Origin: Alphaproteobacteria bacterium | GTDB lineage: Bacteria > Pseudomonadota > Alphaproteobacteria > Reyranellales > Reyranellaceae | NCBI GenBank assembly: GCA_017307275.1 | Contig: JAFKFK010000022.1 | Span: 98,705-162,704 of the forward strand | DNA: 64,000 nucleotides | Direction of reading: 5' to 3' | Part shown: positions 22,072 to 31,140 of the stretch, piece by piece | Position numbering within the stretch: position 1 is the stretch's first letter | Layout: every line of letters starts with the position of its first letter | The notes under the pieces: model-generated | The model's input: only the letters and a program-made list of their open reading frames with translations | Told to the model about the DNA's origin: nothing | Database searches by the model: none | Made by a program: the position numbers and the translations under genes

Positions 22072-23220
22072 ATGGCCAAGAACTGGATTCCGCTGCGCCA
22101 GGTCGAAGGCACGGCCTCGCGCCAGGCCCATGTGAGGCTGCCCGAAGGCACCTACGAACGCGAGATCAGCAAGGAGGGCTTCTTCGGTCCCTCGGCGCAA
22201 TTCCATCACAAGCACAAGCCGACGGACTGGACCGACTTCGACGGCCCGATCCGGCCGCGTGCCCTCGACCTCAGCAAGCTCGCGAGCGCCAAGGCCAATC
22301 CATGGAGTGCCGAGCTGGTGATGAGCAACGCGCACCTGCAGATGCGCATCTGGCGGCTGGACAAGGCGATGCCCGAACTGGCGCGCAACAGCGATGGCGA
22401 CCAGCTCCTGTTCGTCCACGAAGGCCATGGCGCGTTGTTCTGCGACTACGGCCATCTCGACTACAACGAGGGCGACTACCTCGTCATTCCGCGCGGGACG
22501 ATGTGGCGGCTGGAGCCCGCCAAGCCCACGGTGTCGCTGATGATCGAGGCGACCAACGATCATTTCACCCTGCCGGAGAAGGGGCTGGTGGGGCATCACG
22601 CCATCTTCGATCCGGCCATGCTCGACACGCCGCGTATCGACGATGCGTTCAAGGCGCAGCAGGACGAGCGCACCTGGAAGGTCTCGGTGAAGCGGCGCAA
22701 CCAGCTCTCGACCGTGACGTTCCCTTTCAATCCACTCGATGCGGTGGGCTGGCACGGCGACCTGAGCGTGGTGCGTATCAACTGGCGCGACCTCCGGCCC
22801 CTGATGAGCCATCGCGCCCACCTGCCGCCGTCGGCGCACACGACCTTCGTGGCCGGCCGGTTCGTCGTCTGCACGTTCGTGCCGCGGCCGCTCGAAAGCG
22901 ATCCCGAGGCGCTGCGCCTGCCGTTCTTCCATAACAACGACGATTTCGAGGAAGTGATCTTCTATCACAAGGGCAGCTTCTTCAGCCGCGACAACATCCA
23001 CCCCGGCATGATGACGGTGCATCCAACCGGCTTTACGCACGGCCCGCATCCCAAGGCCTTCAATGCGGCCACCAAGGGCGGCAAGACCGAGACCGACGAG
23101 GTCGCCGTCATGATCGACACGCGCGATGCTATCGATGTCGCGCCCATGCCGGCCGGTGTCGAATTCGAAGGGTATGTGAAGTCCTGGCGACCGGCTGAGG
23201 TCAAGCAGGCAGCGGAGTAG
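22072..23220 (+). CDS. hmgA: homogentisate 1,2-dioxygenase
   Basis: A 382-residue ring-cleaving cupin dioxygenase producing maleylacetoacetate. Family features include YEREISKEGFFGPSAQFHHKH, EGHGALFCDYGHLDYNEGDYLVIPRGTMWRL, and the iron-site region FFHNNDDFEEVIFYHKGSFFSRDNIHPGMMTVHPTGFTHGPHPKA. It is shorter than the human or Pseudomonas enzyme (about 435-445) but complete, as in the short bacterial subgroup. AAGGAGG precedes the ATG. Confidence 0.95.
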   Translation: MAKNWIPLRQVEGTASRQAHVRLPEGTYEREISKEGFFGPSAQFHHKHKPTDWTDFDGPIRPRALDLSKLASAKANPWSAELVMSNAHLQMRIWRLDKAMPELARNSDGDQLLFVHEGHGALFCDYGHLDYNEGDYLVIPRGTMWRLEPAKPTVSLMIEATNDHFTLPEKGLVGHHAIFDPAMLDTPRIDDAFKAQQDERTWKVSVKRRNQLSTVTFPFNPLDAVGWHGDLSVVRINWRDLRPLMSHRAHLPPSAHTTFVAGRFVVCTFVPRPLESDPEALRLPFFHNNDDFEEVIFYHKGSFFSRDNIHPGMMTVHPTGFTHGPHPKAFNAATKGGKTETDEVAVMIDTRDAIDVAPMPAGVEFEGYVKSWRPAEVKQAAE

Positions 23221-23234
23221 GGGGAAGCCAAACA

Positions 23235-24227
23235 ATGAAACTGGGATCGCTTAAAGAAGGCGGCCGCGACGGCACGCTGATCGTGGTCAATCGCGCGCTG
23301 ACGCAGGCCGTGCGCGCCACCAATGCGGCGCCGACCTTGCAAAGGGCGCTCGACGATTGGGCGGCTGTCGAACCCAAGCTGCAAGCACTGGCCGCTCAGC
23401 TCGAGGCCGACAAGGCGCCGGGGGCGTTCGCGGTCGATACGGCGGCGCTCGCGGCGCCGCTGCCGCGTGCCTACCAGTGGGCCGATGGGTCAGCTTACGT
23501 CGTCCACGTCGAGCTGGTCCGCAAGGCCCGCGGCGTGGAGATGCCGCCGTCCTTCTGGACCGACCCGTTGATGTACCAGGGCGGCTCGGACTCCTTCACC
23601 GGCCCCAATGACGCGATCGAGATGGCAGACGAGGCCTGGGGTATCGACTTCGAGGGCGAGATCGGCGTGATCGTCGACGACGTGCCGATGGGCGTGTCGG
23701 CGCAGGCTGCGCGCAAGCACATCAAGCTGGTAACGATCTTGAACGATGTCTCGTTGCGCAACCTGATCGTGACCGAGCTGGCCAAGGGCTTCGGCTTCTT
23801 CCATGGCAAGCCTGCGACCGCTTTTGCACCCGTCGCCGTGACGCCGGACGAGCTGGGCGATGCCTGGGACGGCGGCAAGCTCAACCTGCCGCTGATCTCG
23901 ACCTTGAACGGCAAGGAATTCGGCCATCCGAACGCCGCTACGGACCTAACCTTCGACTTCGGCCAGCTCATCGCCCATGCGGCACGGACCCGGCATCTGG
24001 AAGCAGGGACGGTCGTCGGTTCCGGCACGGTGGCGAACCGCGATGCAGCCGTGGGCTGCTCGTGCATTGCCGAGCGCAGGGTCCGTGAGACGATCGACAG
24101 CGGTAAGCCGGCGACGCCGTTCATGTCGTTCGGCGATCGGATTCGCATCGAAATGCTCGATCGGGCGGGCAAGTCGATCTTCGGTGCCATCGACCAGAAG
24201 GTGGTGCGCTACACGCCACCCACCTGA
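23235..24227 (+). CDS. fumarylacetoacetate hydrolase family protein
   Basis: A 330-residue FAH-fold enzyme, expected to split fumarylacetoacetate to fumarate and acetoacetate. The metal site is recognisable: MADEAWGIDFEGEIGVIVDDVPMG with Glu and Asp ligands, followed by LVTILNDVSLRNL, and later GSGTVANRDAAVGCSCIAERR and FMSFGDRIRIEMLD. The length and divergent sequence fit the bacterial FAA hydrolase family more than the classical 420-residue FAH. Position between hmgA and maiA makes the pathway role likely. Confidence 0.92.
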   Translation: MKLGSLKEGGRDGTLIVVNRALTQAVRATNAAPTLQRALDDWAAVEPKLQALAAQLEADKAPGAFAVDTAALAAPLPRAYQWADGSAYVVHVELVRKARGVEMPPSFWTDPLMYQGGSDSFTGPNDAIEMADEAWGIDFEGEIGVIVDDVPMGVSAQAARKHIKLVTILNDVSLRNLIVTELAKGFGFFHGKPATAFAPVAVTPDELGDAWDGGKLNLPLISTLNGKEFGHPNAATDLTFDFGQLIAHAARTRHLEAGTVVGSGTVANRDAAVGCSCIAERRVRETIDSGKPATPFMSFGDRIRIEMLDRAGKSIFGAIDQKVVRYTPPT

Positions 24228-24256
24228 GCCTGCTAGAGTGACCGCGGGAGGCGGTC

Positions 24257-24901
24257 ATGAAGCTTATCGGCTATTTCCGGTCGTCCGCGGCGTTCCGCGT
24301 ACGCATTGCGCTCAACCTCAAGGGAATCAAGGTTGAGCACGCGTCGCGGCACCTGCGTAAAGGTGAGCAGTCGGCTCCCGACTATGCCGCGATCAATCCA
24401 CAGAAGCTGGTGCCTGCCCTGGTTCTGGACAACGGGGCGGTGCTGACCCAGTCACTGGCCATCATGGAGTATCTCGAGGAGACGCATCCCGAACCTGCCC
24501 TGTTGCCTAGGGATCCGGTCGGCCGGGCGAGGGTGCGGGCGCTCTCCCTGATCGTGAGCGCCGATATCCATCCTATCCAGAATCTCCGGGTCATGGGCTA
24601 TCTGCGCGAGAAGTTCGGCCAGACCGAGGAAAGCGCCTTTGCCTGGTCGCGCCACTGGATCGAAACCGGGTTCGATGCCTACGAGGCGACGCTGAGCAAT
24701 GACCCGGGGACCGGGACCTTCAGCCATGGCAATTCACCGACCATGGCCGATATGTGCCTGGTGCCGCAGGTCTTCAACGCTGCCCGCTTCAAGGTCGACA
24801 TGAAGCGGTACCCGACTATCCAGCGGATCTACGATGCCTGCATGAAGCACCCGGCTTTCGATGCGGCCCAACCCTCGAAGCAGCCGGACGCCGAACCGTG
24901 A
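24257..24901 (+). CDS. maiA: maleylacetoacetate isomerase (zeta-class glutathione transferase)
   Basis: A 214-residue GST that isomerises maleylacetoacetate to fumarylacetoacetate using glutathione. The N-terminus reads YFRSSAAFRVRIALNLKGI, where the usual zeta motif SSCxxRVRIAL has Ala in place of Cys, as in many bacterial enzymes. QSLAIMEYLEE and the C-terminal helical domain with MADMCLVPQVFNAARF follow. The stop overlaps the start of the next gene by 4 bases. Confidence 0.95.
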   Translation: MKLIGYFRSSAAFRVRIALNLKGIKVEHASRHLRKGEQSAPDYAAINPQKLVPALVLDNGAVLTQSLAIMEYLEETHPEPALLPRDPVGRARVRALSLIVSADIHPIQNLRVMGYLREKFGQTEESAFAWSRHWIETGFDAYEATLSNDPGTGTFSHGNSPTMADMCLVPQVFNAARFKVDMKRYPTIQRIYDACMKHPAFDAAQPSKQPDAEP

Positions 24902-26370
24902 AGAAAGCCGTTGTCGTTGTCGCCGCGCTTCTCGTCATTCTCGTGGGAGCCGGCGCGGTTACCGTGCCCTTTGCCGAAGATTATGCAGCCCGGCGCATCA
25001 AGACCGGGTTGGTGCAGAGTGGCATCGACGTCGAGGATGTGAAGGTCCATCTGCTCGAGCGCAGCGTCGCAATCGACAGGATGACCAGCTCCAATGGCGA
25101 CATGAAGATCGGGAGCTGGAAGGTCGAGGGCCTTGCCTGGCCGTTCGACGAGATCAGGCAGGGGCGCCTGCCGCTCGATGGTCTGAAGTGGGGGGAGCCG
25201 CTGCAGGCGGCACGCCTGCACCTCAGCGATATACGCCTCGCCGATCCCGACGAAGGTGGAGCATGGACCATCAAGGAGTTGGTCGCTACCGAGGTGGATC
25301 TACAGCGCTACGACCCGGTCTACGAGGGACCCTTTCGCCATCGCGTCCTGATAGCCCGGCTTCTGCGGGCGCTTTCCGTGAAGCAAATCGAGCAGACGGA
25401 GTTTGTGCACACCAATATCGACGAGTCGTCGCTGTCGGCCGACAAGCTCGTGGTCGGCGATTACGTGCAAGGTCTGTTCGGCAAGCTCGATATCGAGGGC
25501 ATGAAAGCGGCGAACGCCGGCGCGAAACCTCCGGAACTTACTCTGGGAGAATTGCGAACCTCGGGCGTGGATCTGCGGCGGCAGCTCGATCTTGCCGGGT
25601 CGATCGACTGGGAGCCGGGCATGCCGATCGGCCGCGTTCCGATCGCCTTTGCCGAATTGTCGGGCTTCGGCGGCAACCTGATGACGCGATATGGCCTGTC
25701 ATTGGGCAAGATCACCGCCGAAACGACGGCCGAGAGCCGCGACATCAGCCGTTCGCGCCTGCGCGTCGAGGGCTTTGTGTTGGCGCCTTCGTGGCGCAGC
25801 GTCGAGGCCGTTGCCACGCGCATGGTCCTGCAGGCCATGAATCTCGACGCGGTGCGTCTCGGTTTCGATTGCAGCGTCGTTGACGATCGCGCCCGTCACG
25901 AGCTGAGGGTGGACGACTGCAAGCTGGGGGGGCCGAATCTCGCCGACGCGTCCTTCACCGCGCGTCTCGTGGATATCGATGAGGAATTCTGGGAGGCCGT
26001 CGACTTCGGCGAAGTCTATGTCCTGCTTGGCACCAAGGCCGCACTTGCGGCCGCCAGATTGACGGTTGCGGACAAGGGACTGTTGCAGCGTAGCCTGCAG
26101 GCCAAGGCAAAGCTCGGTGGCAAGGAGATCGTGGCGGAACGTGCGGAGCTCGCGGGCGAGATCCGGCGTCACCAGCCGCATGGCGTGCTGATCACCCAGG
26201 ACATGACCAAGCTGCTCGACACCATTGCGCGCTTCGTCGAGCAGGGCGGCACCCTCACGCTCGACGCCACGCCCCGTCCGGCGCTCGGCCTCGACAAGCT
26301 GGAATATCTCGGCAGGCCCGGCGCCGATCTGGTCAATGCGCTGGGCCTGACGGCAACCTTGTCCCGCTAG
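24898..26370 (+). CDS. membrane-anchored periplasmic protein of unknown function
   Basis: A 490-residue protein from GTG 24898, which overlaps the maiA stop. An N-terminal hydrophobic helix (MKKAVVVVAALLVILVGAGAVTVPF) is followed by a long beta-rich region with no further membrane segment. The alternating pattern (VKVHLLERSVAIDRMTSSNG and similar) is loosely reminiscent of AsmA-like or DUF945-like envelope proteins, but I cannot assign a family. Coupling to maiA suggests co-expression, though not necessarily a role in tyrosine catabolism. Its stop overlaps the convergent dsbA-like gene at CTAG 26367-26370. Confidence 0.8.
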   Translation: MKKAVVVVAALLVILVGAGAVTVPFAEDYAARRIKTGLVQSGIDVEDVKVHLLERSVAIDRMTSSNGDMKIGSWKVEGLAWPFDEIRQGRLPLDGLKWGEPLQAARLHLSDIRLADPDEGGAWTIKELVATEVDLQRYDPVYEGPFRHRVLIARLLRALSVKQIEQTEFVHTNIDESSLSADKLVVGDYVQGLFGKLDIEGMKAANAGAKPPELTLGELRTSGVDLRRQLDLAGSIDWEPGMPIGRVPIAFAELSGFGGNLMTRYGLSLGKITAETTAESRDISRSRLRVEGFVLAPSWRSVEAVATRMVLQAMNLDAVRLGFDCSVVDDRARHELRVDDCKLGGPNLADASFTARLVDIDEEFWEAVDFGEVYVLLGTKAALAAARLTVADKGLLQRSLQAKAKLGGKEIVAERAELAGEIRRHQPHGVLITQDMTKLLDTIARFVEQGGTLTLDATPRPALGLDKLEYLGRPGADLVNALGLTATLSR

Positions 26371-27146
26371 CTCTTGCTCTTGCGCGCTTCGGCGAGGAGC
26401 TGCTTCAGGGTGGCGGCGTCGATTGCGCCGGGGACGAACTGCTTGCCGACCACGAAGGCCGGCGTGCCACGCACGCCGAGCGCATTGGCCAGCGCGATGT
26501 TGCGATCGATGATCTCCTTCAGCTTCGGCTCTTCCATGTCCTTCTGAAGCTGGGCGGTGTCGAGACCGACCGACGCGGCGATCTCGATAATGCGGTCGCG
26601 ATCGAGCTTGCCGTTGAATTCCATCAGCGCGTTGTGCAGCTCCGTGTGCTTGCCCTGCTTGACGGAGGCGAGGGCAGCGAGGGCTGCGATCCGCGACGGT
26701 TCGCCCAGGATCGGCAGGTCCTTGTAGATGATCCTGACCTTGCCGTCGGCGCCGGTGACGGACTTCACCGCCTGATGCGCGCGCTTGCAGTAGGGGCACT
26801 GATAGTCGTTGAACTCGACCATCACGACATCGCCCTTGGGGTTGCCGCCGATCGGGCTGTCAGCATCGTTGAACAGGGCGGCGTCGTGCTGGCCGATCGC
26901 CTTCTGGGCAACGGCGTCACGCTGGGTGTCCTGCTTGCGCTCCAGCTCCTGCATGGCCTCGACCAGCACTTCGGGATTGGCGAGCAGATAGGCCCTGATG
27001 CTCTGGCCGAGGTCGGCCGGCACGCCGGCCCCGTTCGGAGCGGCAGTGGCGGGTGAAAGCATATTGCCGGGCACGCCCGTACGCGTGGCAACCAGCGCCC
27101 CGACGACGATCAGGCCGAGGGAGAGAGCGAAGAGAAACGAACGCAT
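26367..27146 (-). CDS. DsbA-family thiol:disulfide interchange protein
   Basis: A 259-residue periplasmic oxidoreductase. A signal anchor occupies residues 3-22. The thioredoxin fold has the active site CPYC at 117-120 and the cis-Pro loop GTPAFVVG. The helical linker (about 45-95, QSIRAYLLANPEVLVEAMQELE) is typical of the Com1/BdbD-like DsbA group in alphaproteobacteria. It is 22 bases after the M48 protease gene, suggesting an operon for envelope protein quality control. Confidence 0.94.
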   Translation of the reverse strand: MRSFLFALSLGLIVVGALVATRTGVPGNMLSPATAAPNGAGVPADLGQSIRAYLLANPEVLVEAMQELERKQDTQRDAVAQKAIGQHDAALFNDADSPIGGNPKGDVVMVEFNDYQCPYCKRAHQAVKSVTGADGKVRIIYKDLPILGEPSRIAALAALASVKQGKHTELHNALMEFNGKLDRDRIIEIAASVGLDTAQLQKDMEEPKLKEIIDRNIALANALGVRGTPAFVVGKQFVPGAIDAATLKQLLAEARKSKS

Positions 27147-27168
27147 TGCTTTGTCTCCAGAGCTGGCG

Positions 27169-28557
27169 CTACTTGCGCGGCCGGCTGTTTATATAGGCTT
27201 TGAGATCTTGAGCACGCTGCCATGCCGGAGTCCCGGCGGGTAGCTGTCGGGCGGCGGCGTCGGCATGGCTCTGTGCCTCGGCCCGCTGGCCGCGCAAAGA
27301 CGCCATTTCCGCGCGGGCGAGCGAGGTCATGCCCGGGTTGTTGAGCTTCGAATAGCCGGAGGCCATGAGCCGCCACAGCTCGAAGCTCCCAGACTCCTGC
27401 TGCATGGCAAGTTCGAGGTTTCGGACGGCCTCGCGATCGTTCTCGATGTTGTTGGTGTCGAGGAGGGCACGGGCGAAGTCGATCTTCACGATGGCTGCAG
27501 CGGGCAGCAGCTGCACGGCACGCCGGTAGGACGCGATCGACTCATTGGCGCGTCCGTTTTCGTAGAGCATCTGGCCTTTGACTTCGTGGAAGTATCCGTC
27601 GTTGGGATACTCCTTCAGAAGGCCGTCGATGGTGAGCAGGGCGGAGCCCAGCGCACCCTTGCGGTAGAGGGCAATGGCGCGGGCGTAGCGGGCCGGTACG
27701 GCGCGGTCGCCTTCGACGTAGCGCGACATTGCAGCGTCGGGCGCGATGAAGCCGTAGAGCTTCGCCACCATGCGCTGATGCAGCATCAGGGACTGCGGTG
27801 AATCGGGCGTCTTCAGGTAGGGGGAGTTCTTCGCGGCTTCCTCGAAGGCGGCGATCCGCTCCGGCGTCAGCGGATGGGTCGTGAGATAGGGGTCGCGCCG
27901 GTTGATGGCGAGTTTCTCTTCGCGCTGCAGGATGCGCAGAAATTCGATCGTTCCCGACGGCGATTGGCCGGTGCGCTGCAGATAGCTGATGGCGGCCTGG
28001 TCTGCGGCACTTTCCTGCGTCTGCGTATACTTGAGGAAGGACATCAACGAACCCGGCGCCATCGGTTTGCCGCCCATACCGCCCGAACCGGTGGGGCCAC
28101 CCATGCCGCCACCGCCGCCACCCAGGGCGCCGCCCGCCATGGCGCCGCCCGCCAGGATGGTCTCCAGGATTTGCAGGGTCGACAGGCTACGCAGCTCTTC
28201 CTGCATGCGCGCCAGGTGGCCGCCTGCGATATGACCACTCTCATGAGCCATGACGCCGATGAGCTGGTTCGGCCGCTCCGTCCGCATGATCAGGCCGGTG
28301 TTGATGAAGATGCGCTGGCCACCGGCCACGAAGGCGTTGAGCGAATTGTCCTGGACGAGCATGATCTCGACACCGTTAGGGTCGAGGCCGGCCGCTCTCC
28401 ATATCGGAACCGTGAACGTGCGGATCGTAGATTCGATCTCGGCGTCACGGATGAGATTGAGGCGTTGACCTTGCTGCGCTGTCGCGGCACGAAACGGCGC
28501 CAGCGCCAGAAAGGCGAGACAGATGAGGGTAGTGATGCGTCTGAACACGGGTGGCAC
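27169..28557 (-). CDS. M48 family metalloprotease with TPR repeats (BepA/YfgC-like)
   Basis: A 462-residue periplasmic zinc protease/chaperone related to BepA, which checks outer-membrane protein assembly. It has a signal peptide (residues 1-28), a catalytic zinc motif HESGH at 105-109 with following AGGHLAR, a Gly/Met-rich loop GGAMAGGALGGGGGGMGGPT, the third ligand region SAADQAAISYLQRTG, and four or so C-terminal TPR units. GTG 28557 is used; GTG 28548 (VFRRITTLICLAF) gives a cleaner signal peptide. Its 5' end overlaps the divergent gene at 28523. Confidence 0.92.
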   Translation of the reverse strand: MPPVFRRITTLICLAFLALAPFRAATAQQGQRLNLIRDAEIESTIRTFTVPIWRAAGLDPNGVEIMLVQDNSLNAFVAGGQRIFINTGLIMRTERPNQLIGVMAHESGHIAGGHLARMQEELRSLSTLQILETILAGGAMAGGALGGGGGGMGGPTGSGGMGGKPMAPGSLMSFLKYTQTQESAADQAAISYLQRTGQSPSGTIEFLRILQREEKLAINRRDPYLTTHPLTPERIAAFEEAAKNSPYLKTPDSPQSLMLHQRMVAKLYGFIAPDAAMSRYVEGDRAVPARYARAIALYRKGALGSALLTIDGLLKEYPNDGYFHEVKGQMLYENGRANESIASYRRAVQLLPAAAIVKIDFARALLDTNNIENDREAVRNLELAMQQESGSFELWRLMASGYSKLNNPGMTSLARAEMASLRGQRAEAQSHADAAARQLPAGTPAWQRAQDLKAYINSRPRK

Positions 28558-29911
28558 GGCTCTGCAAAAGGCTAGAAACGGTCAGCGGTCGCGTCAATTA
28601 TACAGTGCCGCGCTAATTGCGGCTGCCGCCTTCTTGCTGTCGGGTTGTGGCACAAATGAGACGAGCCGGGAGATAGACCGGGCCAACAACGCTGCAAATC
28701 CAGCCGGTTTGTCGCCGGGACGGCAGGGCCTTTCGCGGGTTGTGGCGACGTCGTCTTTCGCAGCAGTGACCGCCGACGAAAGCCGTGCCGCCGAGATCGG
28801 CCGCGACATCCTTGCCAACGGTGGCAATGCCACCGACGCGGCCGTCGCCATGTATTTTGCATTGGCCGTGACCCTGCCGTCGGCCGCGAGCCTCGGTGCA
28901 TCGGGCGCCTGCATCGTCCATGACGATAAGAGCAAGCAGGCCGAATCGTTCATTTTCGCGCCAATTGCAGCGGCCGGACCGATCAAGGGTGCATCGTTCT
29001 CGGTGCCGAACGGCGTGCGTGCCATCACGTTAATGCACGTTCGCCATGGCTCGTCGCGTTGGGAAGCGGTTGTCGCACCTGCGGAGAGGCTGGCGCGTTT
29101 CGGCGTGCCAGTCTCACGCGCCTTGTCGCGCGATATGCAGGCCGGCGCGGGCATGCTTGGGGATAACGAGGCGAATCGAATCCTGGGCAACGCGCGTGAA
29201 GGGACCAATCTCGTCCAAACCGAACTCGCGGGGACCCTGGGTGCAATCCGTCAGCGCGGTGGCGCCGAGTTCTTTCAGGGGCAGCTCGCACGGACCATCT
29301 CAGAGCAGATCTCCCAGGCGGGCGGCAGCATGCCGGTTGATGCGTTGCGCAGCGCCATACCGCAGGCGGGTCCGCCGATGAGCGAGTCGCACTATCGCCG
29401 TCGGGTCTATGTGTCGCCGGCGCCGATGGCGGGCGCTTCCGCCCTTGCCGGCTGGAAGGGCAGTGCGCCGGGCGGCGCCGTCCCGGTCGACTCCAACGGC
29501 TTTGCCGGCTTTGCCGCAGCCGATGGCAAAGGTGGAGCGGCCGCATGCGCCCTTTCGATGGGGCAGCTTTTCGGGGCTCGCGTGATGGTTCCCAACACCG
29601 GCATCCTGCTCGGTGCGCCGACGGCGAATGCCACCGCGGTCAGCCCCCTTATCATCGCCAATCCCGGCAACGGCGAGTTCACTTTTGCAGGCGCTGGTGG
29701 TGGCGCGGCGACGGCGGCCCAGGCTCTGGGCTGGGTGGCGCGCGGTGCGATCGAGGATGACAGGCCGCTGGGAACCGTGCTGTCGCAAACGCGCGGGCAG
29801 GGCGGTTTCGTCAACGCGATCGCCTGTCCCTCGGGCCTGCGGGCAAACGGAAGCACCTGCCGTGCCGCCGTAGATCCGTCCGGCGCGGGCCTCGCCGCGA
29901 TCGCTCAGTAA
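28523..29911 (+). CDS. gamma-glutamyltranspeptidase-like lipoprotein, catalytic Thr missing
   Basis: A 462-residue protein with a lipobox FLLSGC (Cys42), so it is probably a lipoprotein. The GGT fold is recognisable: AVTADESRAAEIGRDILANGGNATDAAVAMYFALAVTLPSAASLGASGACIVHD, SFSVPNGVRAITLMHVRHG and a small-subunit region FAGFAAADGKGGAAACALSMGQLFGARV. Where active enzymes have the autoprocessing Thr-Thr-His motif, this protein has SNGF, so self-cleavage and transferase activity are unlikely. ATG 28523 and ATG 28535 are both possible; no start removes the overlap with the M48 gene. It may be a binding or regulatory paralogue. Confidence 0.82.
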   Translation: MRVVMRLNTGGTALQKARNGQRSRQLYSAALIAAAAFLLSGCGTNETSREIDRANNAANPAGLSPGRQGLSRVVATSSFAAVTADESRAAEIGRDILANGGNATDAAVAMYFALAVTLPSAASLGASGACIVHDDKSKQAESFIFAPIAAAGPIKGASFSVPNGVRAITLMHVRHGSSRWEAVVAPAERLARFGVPVSRALSRDMQAGAGMLGDNEANRILGNAREGTNLVQTELAGTLGAIRQRGGAEFFQGQLARTISEQISQAGGSMPVDALRSAIPQAGPPMSESHYRRRVYVSPAPMAGASALAGWKGSAPGGAVPVDSNGFAGFAAADGKGGAAACALSMGQLFGARVMVPNTGILLGAPTANATAVSPLIIANPGNGEFTFAGAGGGAATAAQALGWVARGAIEDDRPLGTVLSQTRGQGGFVNAIACPSGLRANGSTCRAAVDPSGAGLAAIAQ

Positions 29912-29923
29912 GCGGCGGTCCTC

Positions 29924-31075
29924 ATGTCGGGCAAGCTTTCGCGCCGCGCAAGCGGCGTCGATCCCTTCATTGTCATGGATGTGATGGCCGCGGCCGCCGA
30001 GAAGGAGGCCGCCGGCGACACCGTCATCCATCTCGAAGTGGGGCAGCCCAGCACGCCCGCCCCCAAGGGGGCGCTCGCCGCCGCTCATGCCGCGCTGGAC
30101 AACGACCGCATCGGCTATGCCGCGGCGCTCGGGGTGCCGGCGCTGCGCGAACGGATCGCGCGCTTCTATCGCGAGACCTATGGCGCCGAAGTGTCACCAG
30201 ACCAGGTGATCGTGACGACCGGATCGTCCGGCGGCTTTCCCTTGGCCTTCCTGGCGAGCTTCGATGTCGGGGATCGCATAGCGCTCGCGGCGCCGGGCTA
30301 CCCGGCCTATCGCAACATCCTGACGGCGCTTAATCTCGAAACTGTTGATCTGCCGACGTCGGCGGCCGATCGCTATCAGCCGACGGTCGAAGCCCTGGAA
30401 AAGGCCGGCCGCATCGACGGGCTGATCGTCGCGAGCCCGTCCAATCCGACCGGCACGATGGTGAACAGGGCGGAGCTCAAGGTGCTGGCAGACTGGTGCA
30501 ATGCCAAAGGCGTGCGCCTGATCTCGGACGAGATCTATCACGGCATCGTTTACGAGGGTGAAACCGCATCGGCTGTCGAAGTCACCGACAGCGCGATCGT
30601 GGTCAACAGCTTCTCCAAGTACTTCTCGATGACGGGCTGGCGTGTCGGCTGGCTGGTCGTTCCGCCGGATCTGGTACGGCCCATCGAGCGGCTGACGCAG
30701 AACTTCTTCATCTCGGTACCGACGCTCAGCCAGTACGCGGCGCTTGCCGCCTTCGAATGCCGCGACGAACTCGACGGCCATGTGCATCGCTATCGCATCA
30801 ATCGCGACCTGCTGATGGCCGGCCTTCCGGCGGCAGGTCTGGATCGTCTGACGCCGGCTCAGGGCGCCTTCTACATCTACGCCGACGTCTCGCACCTTAC
30901 CAACGACAGTCGCGAATTCTGCCGGCTCATGTTGCGCGAGGCAGGCGTTGCGACGACGCCCGGCGTCGATTTCGACCGTGCCCGCGGGGTGGGGACGTTG
31001 CGTATTTCCTTCGCCGGCTCGACTGCCGAGATGGAAGAGGCGGTGCGTCGGCTCAAGGCCTGGCGTCGCGCTTGA
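29924..31075 (+). CDS. PLP-dependent class I/II aminotransferase
   Basis: A 383-residue fold-type I aminotransferase. The Schiff-base Lys is residue 232 in NSFSKYFSMTGWRVGWLV. IVASPSNPTGTMV supplies the conserved Asn-Pro loop, LISDEIYHGIVY the PLP-ring Asp and Tyr, and GVGTLRISFAGS the carboxylate-binding Arg. It resembles the aspartate/aromatic aminotransferase subgroup Igamma; the substrate cannot be read from sequence. It starts 12 bases after the GGT-like gene. Confidence 0.93.
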   Translation: MSGKLSRRASGVDPFIVMDVMAAAAEKEAAGDTVIHLEVGQPSTPAPKGALAAAHAALDNDRIGYAAALGVPALRERIARFYRETYGAEVSPDQVIVTTGSSGGFPLAFLASFDVGDRIALAAPGYPAYRNILTALNLETVDLPTSAADRYQPTVEALEKAGRIDGLIVASPSNPTGTMVNRAELKVLADWCNAKGVRLISDEIYHGIVYEGETASAVEVTDSAIVVNSFSKYFSMTGWRVGWLVVPPDLVRPIERLTQNFFISVPTLSQYAALAAFECRDELDGHVHRYRINRDLLMAGLPAAGLDRLTPAQGAFYIYADVSHLTNDSREFCRLMLREAGVATTPGVDFDRARGVGTLRISFAGSTAEMEEAVRRLKAWRRA

Positions 31076-31140
31076 GCGGACTTCAGAGGCCGATGCGTGC
31101 CGATGGCCCATACGGTCGCTGACTCTCGAAGGAGATTGCG

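Noticed and set aside
21958..23235. Long minus-strand frames opposite hppD and hmgA
   Set aside because: Shadow frames; the plus-strand genes are complete enzymes with metal ligands.
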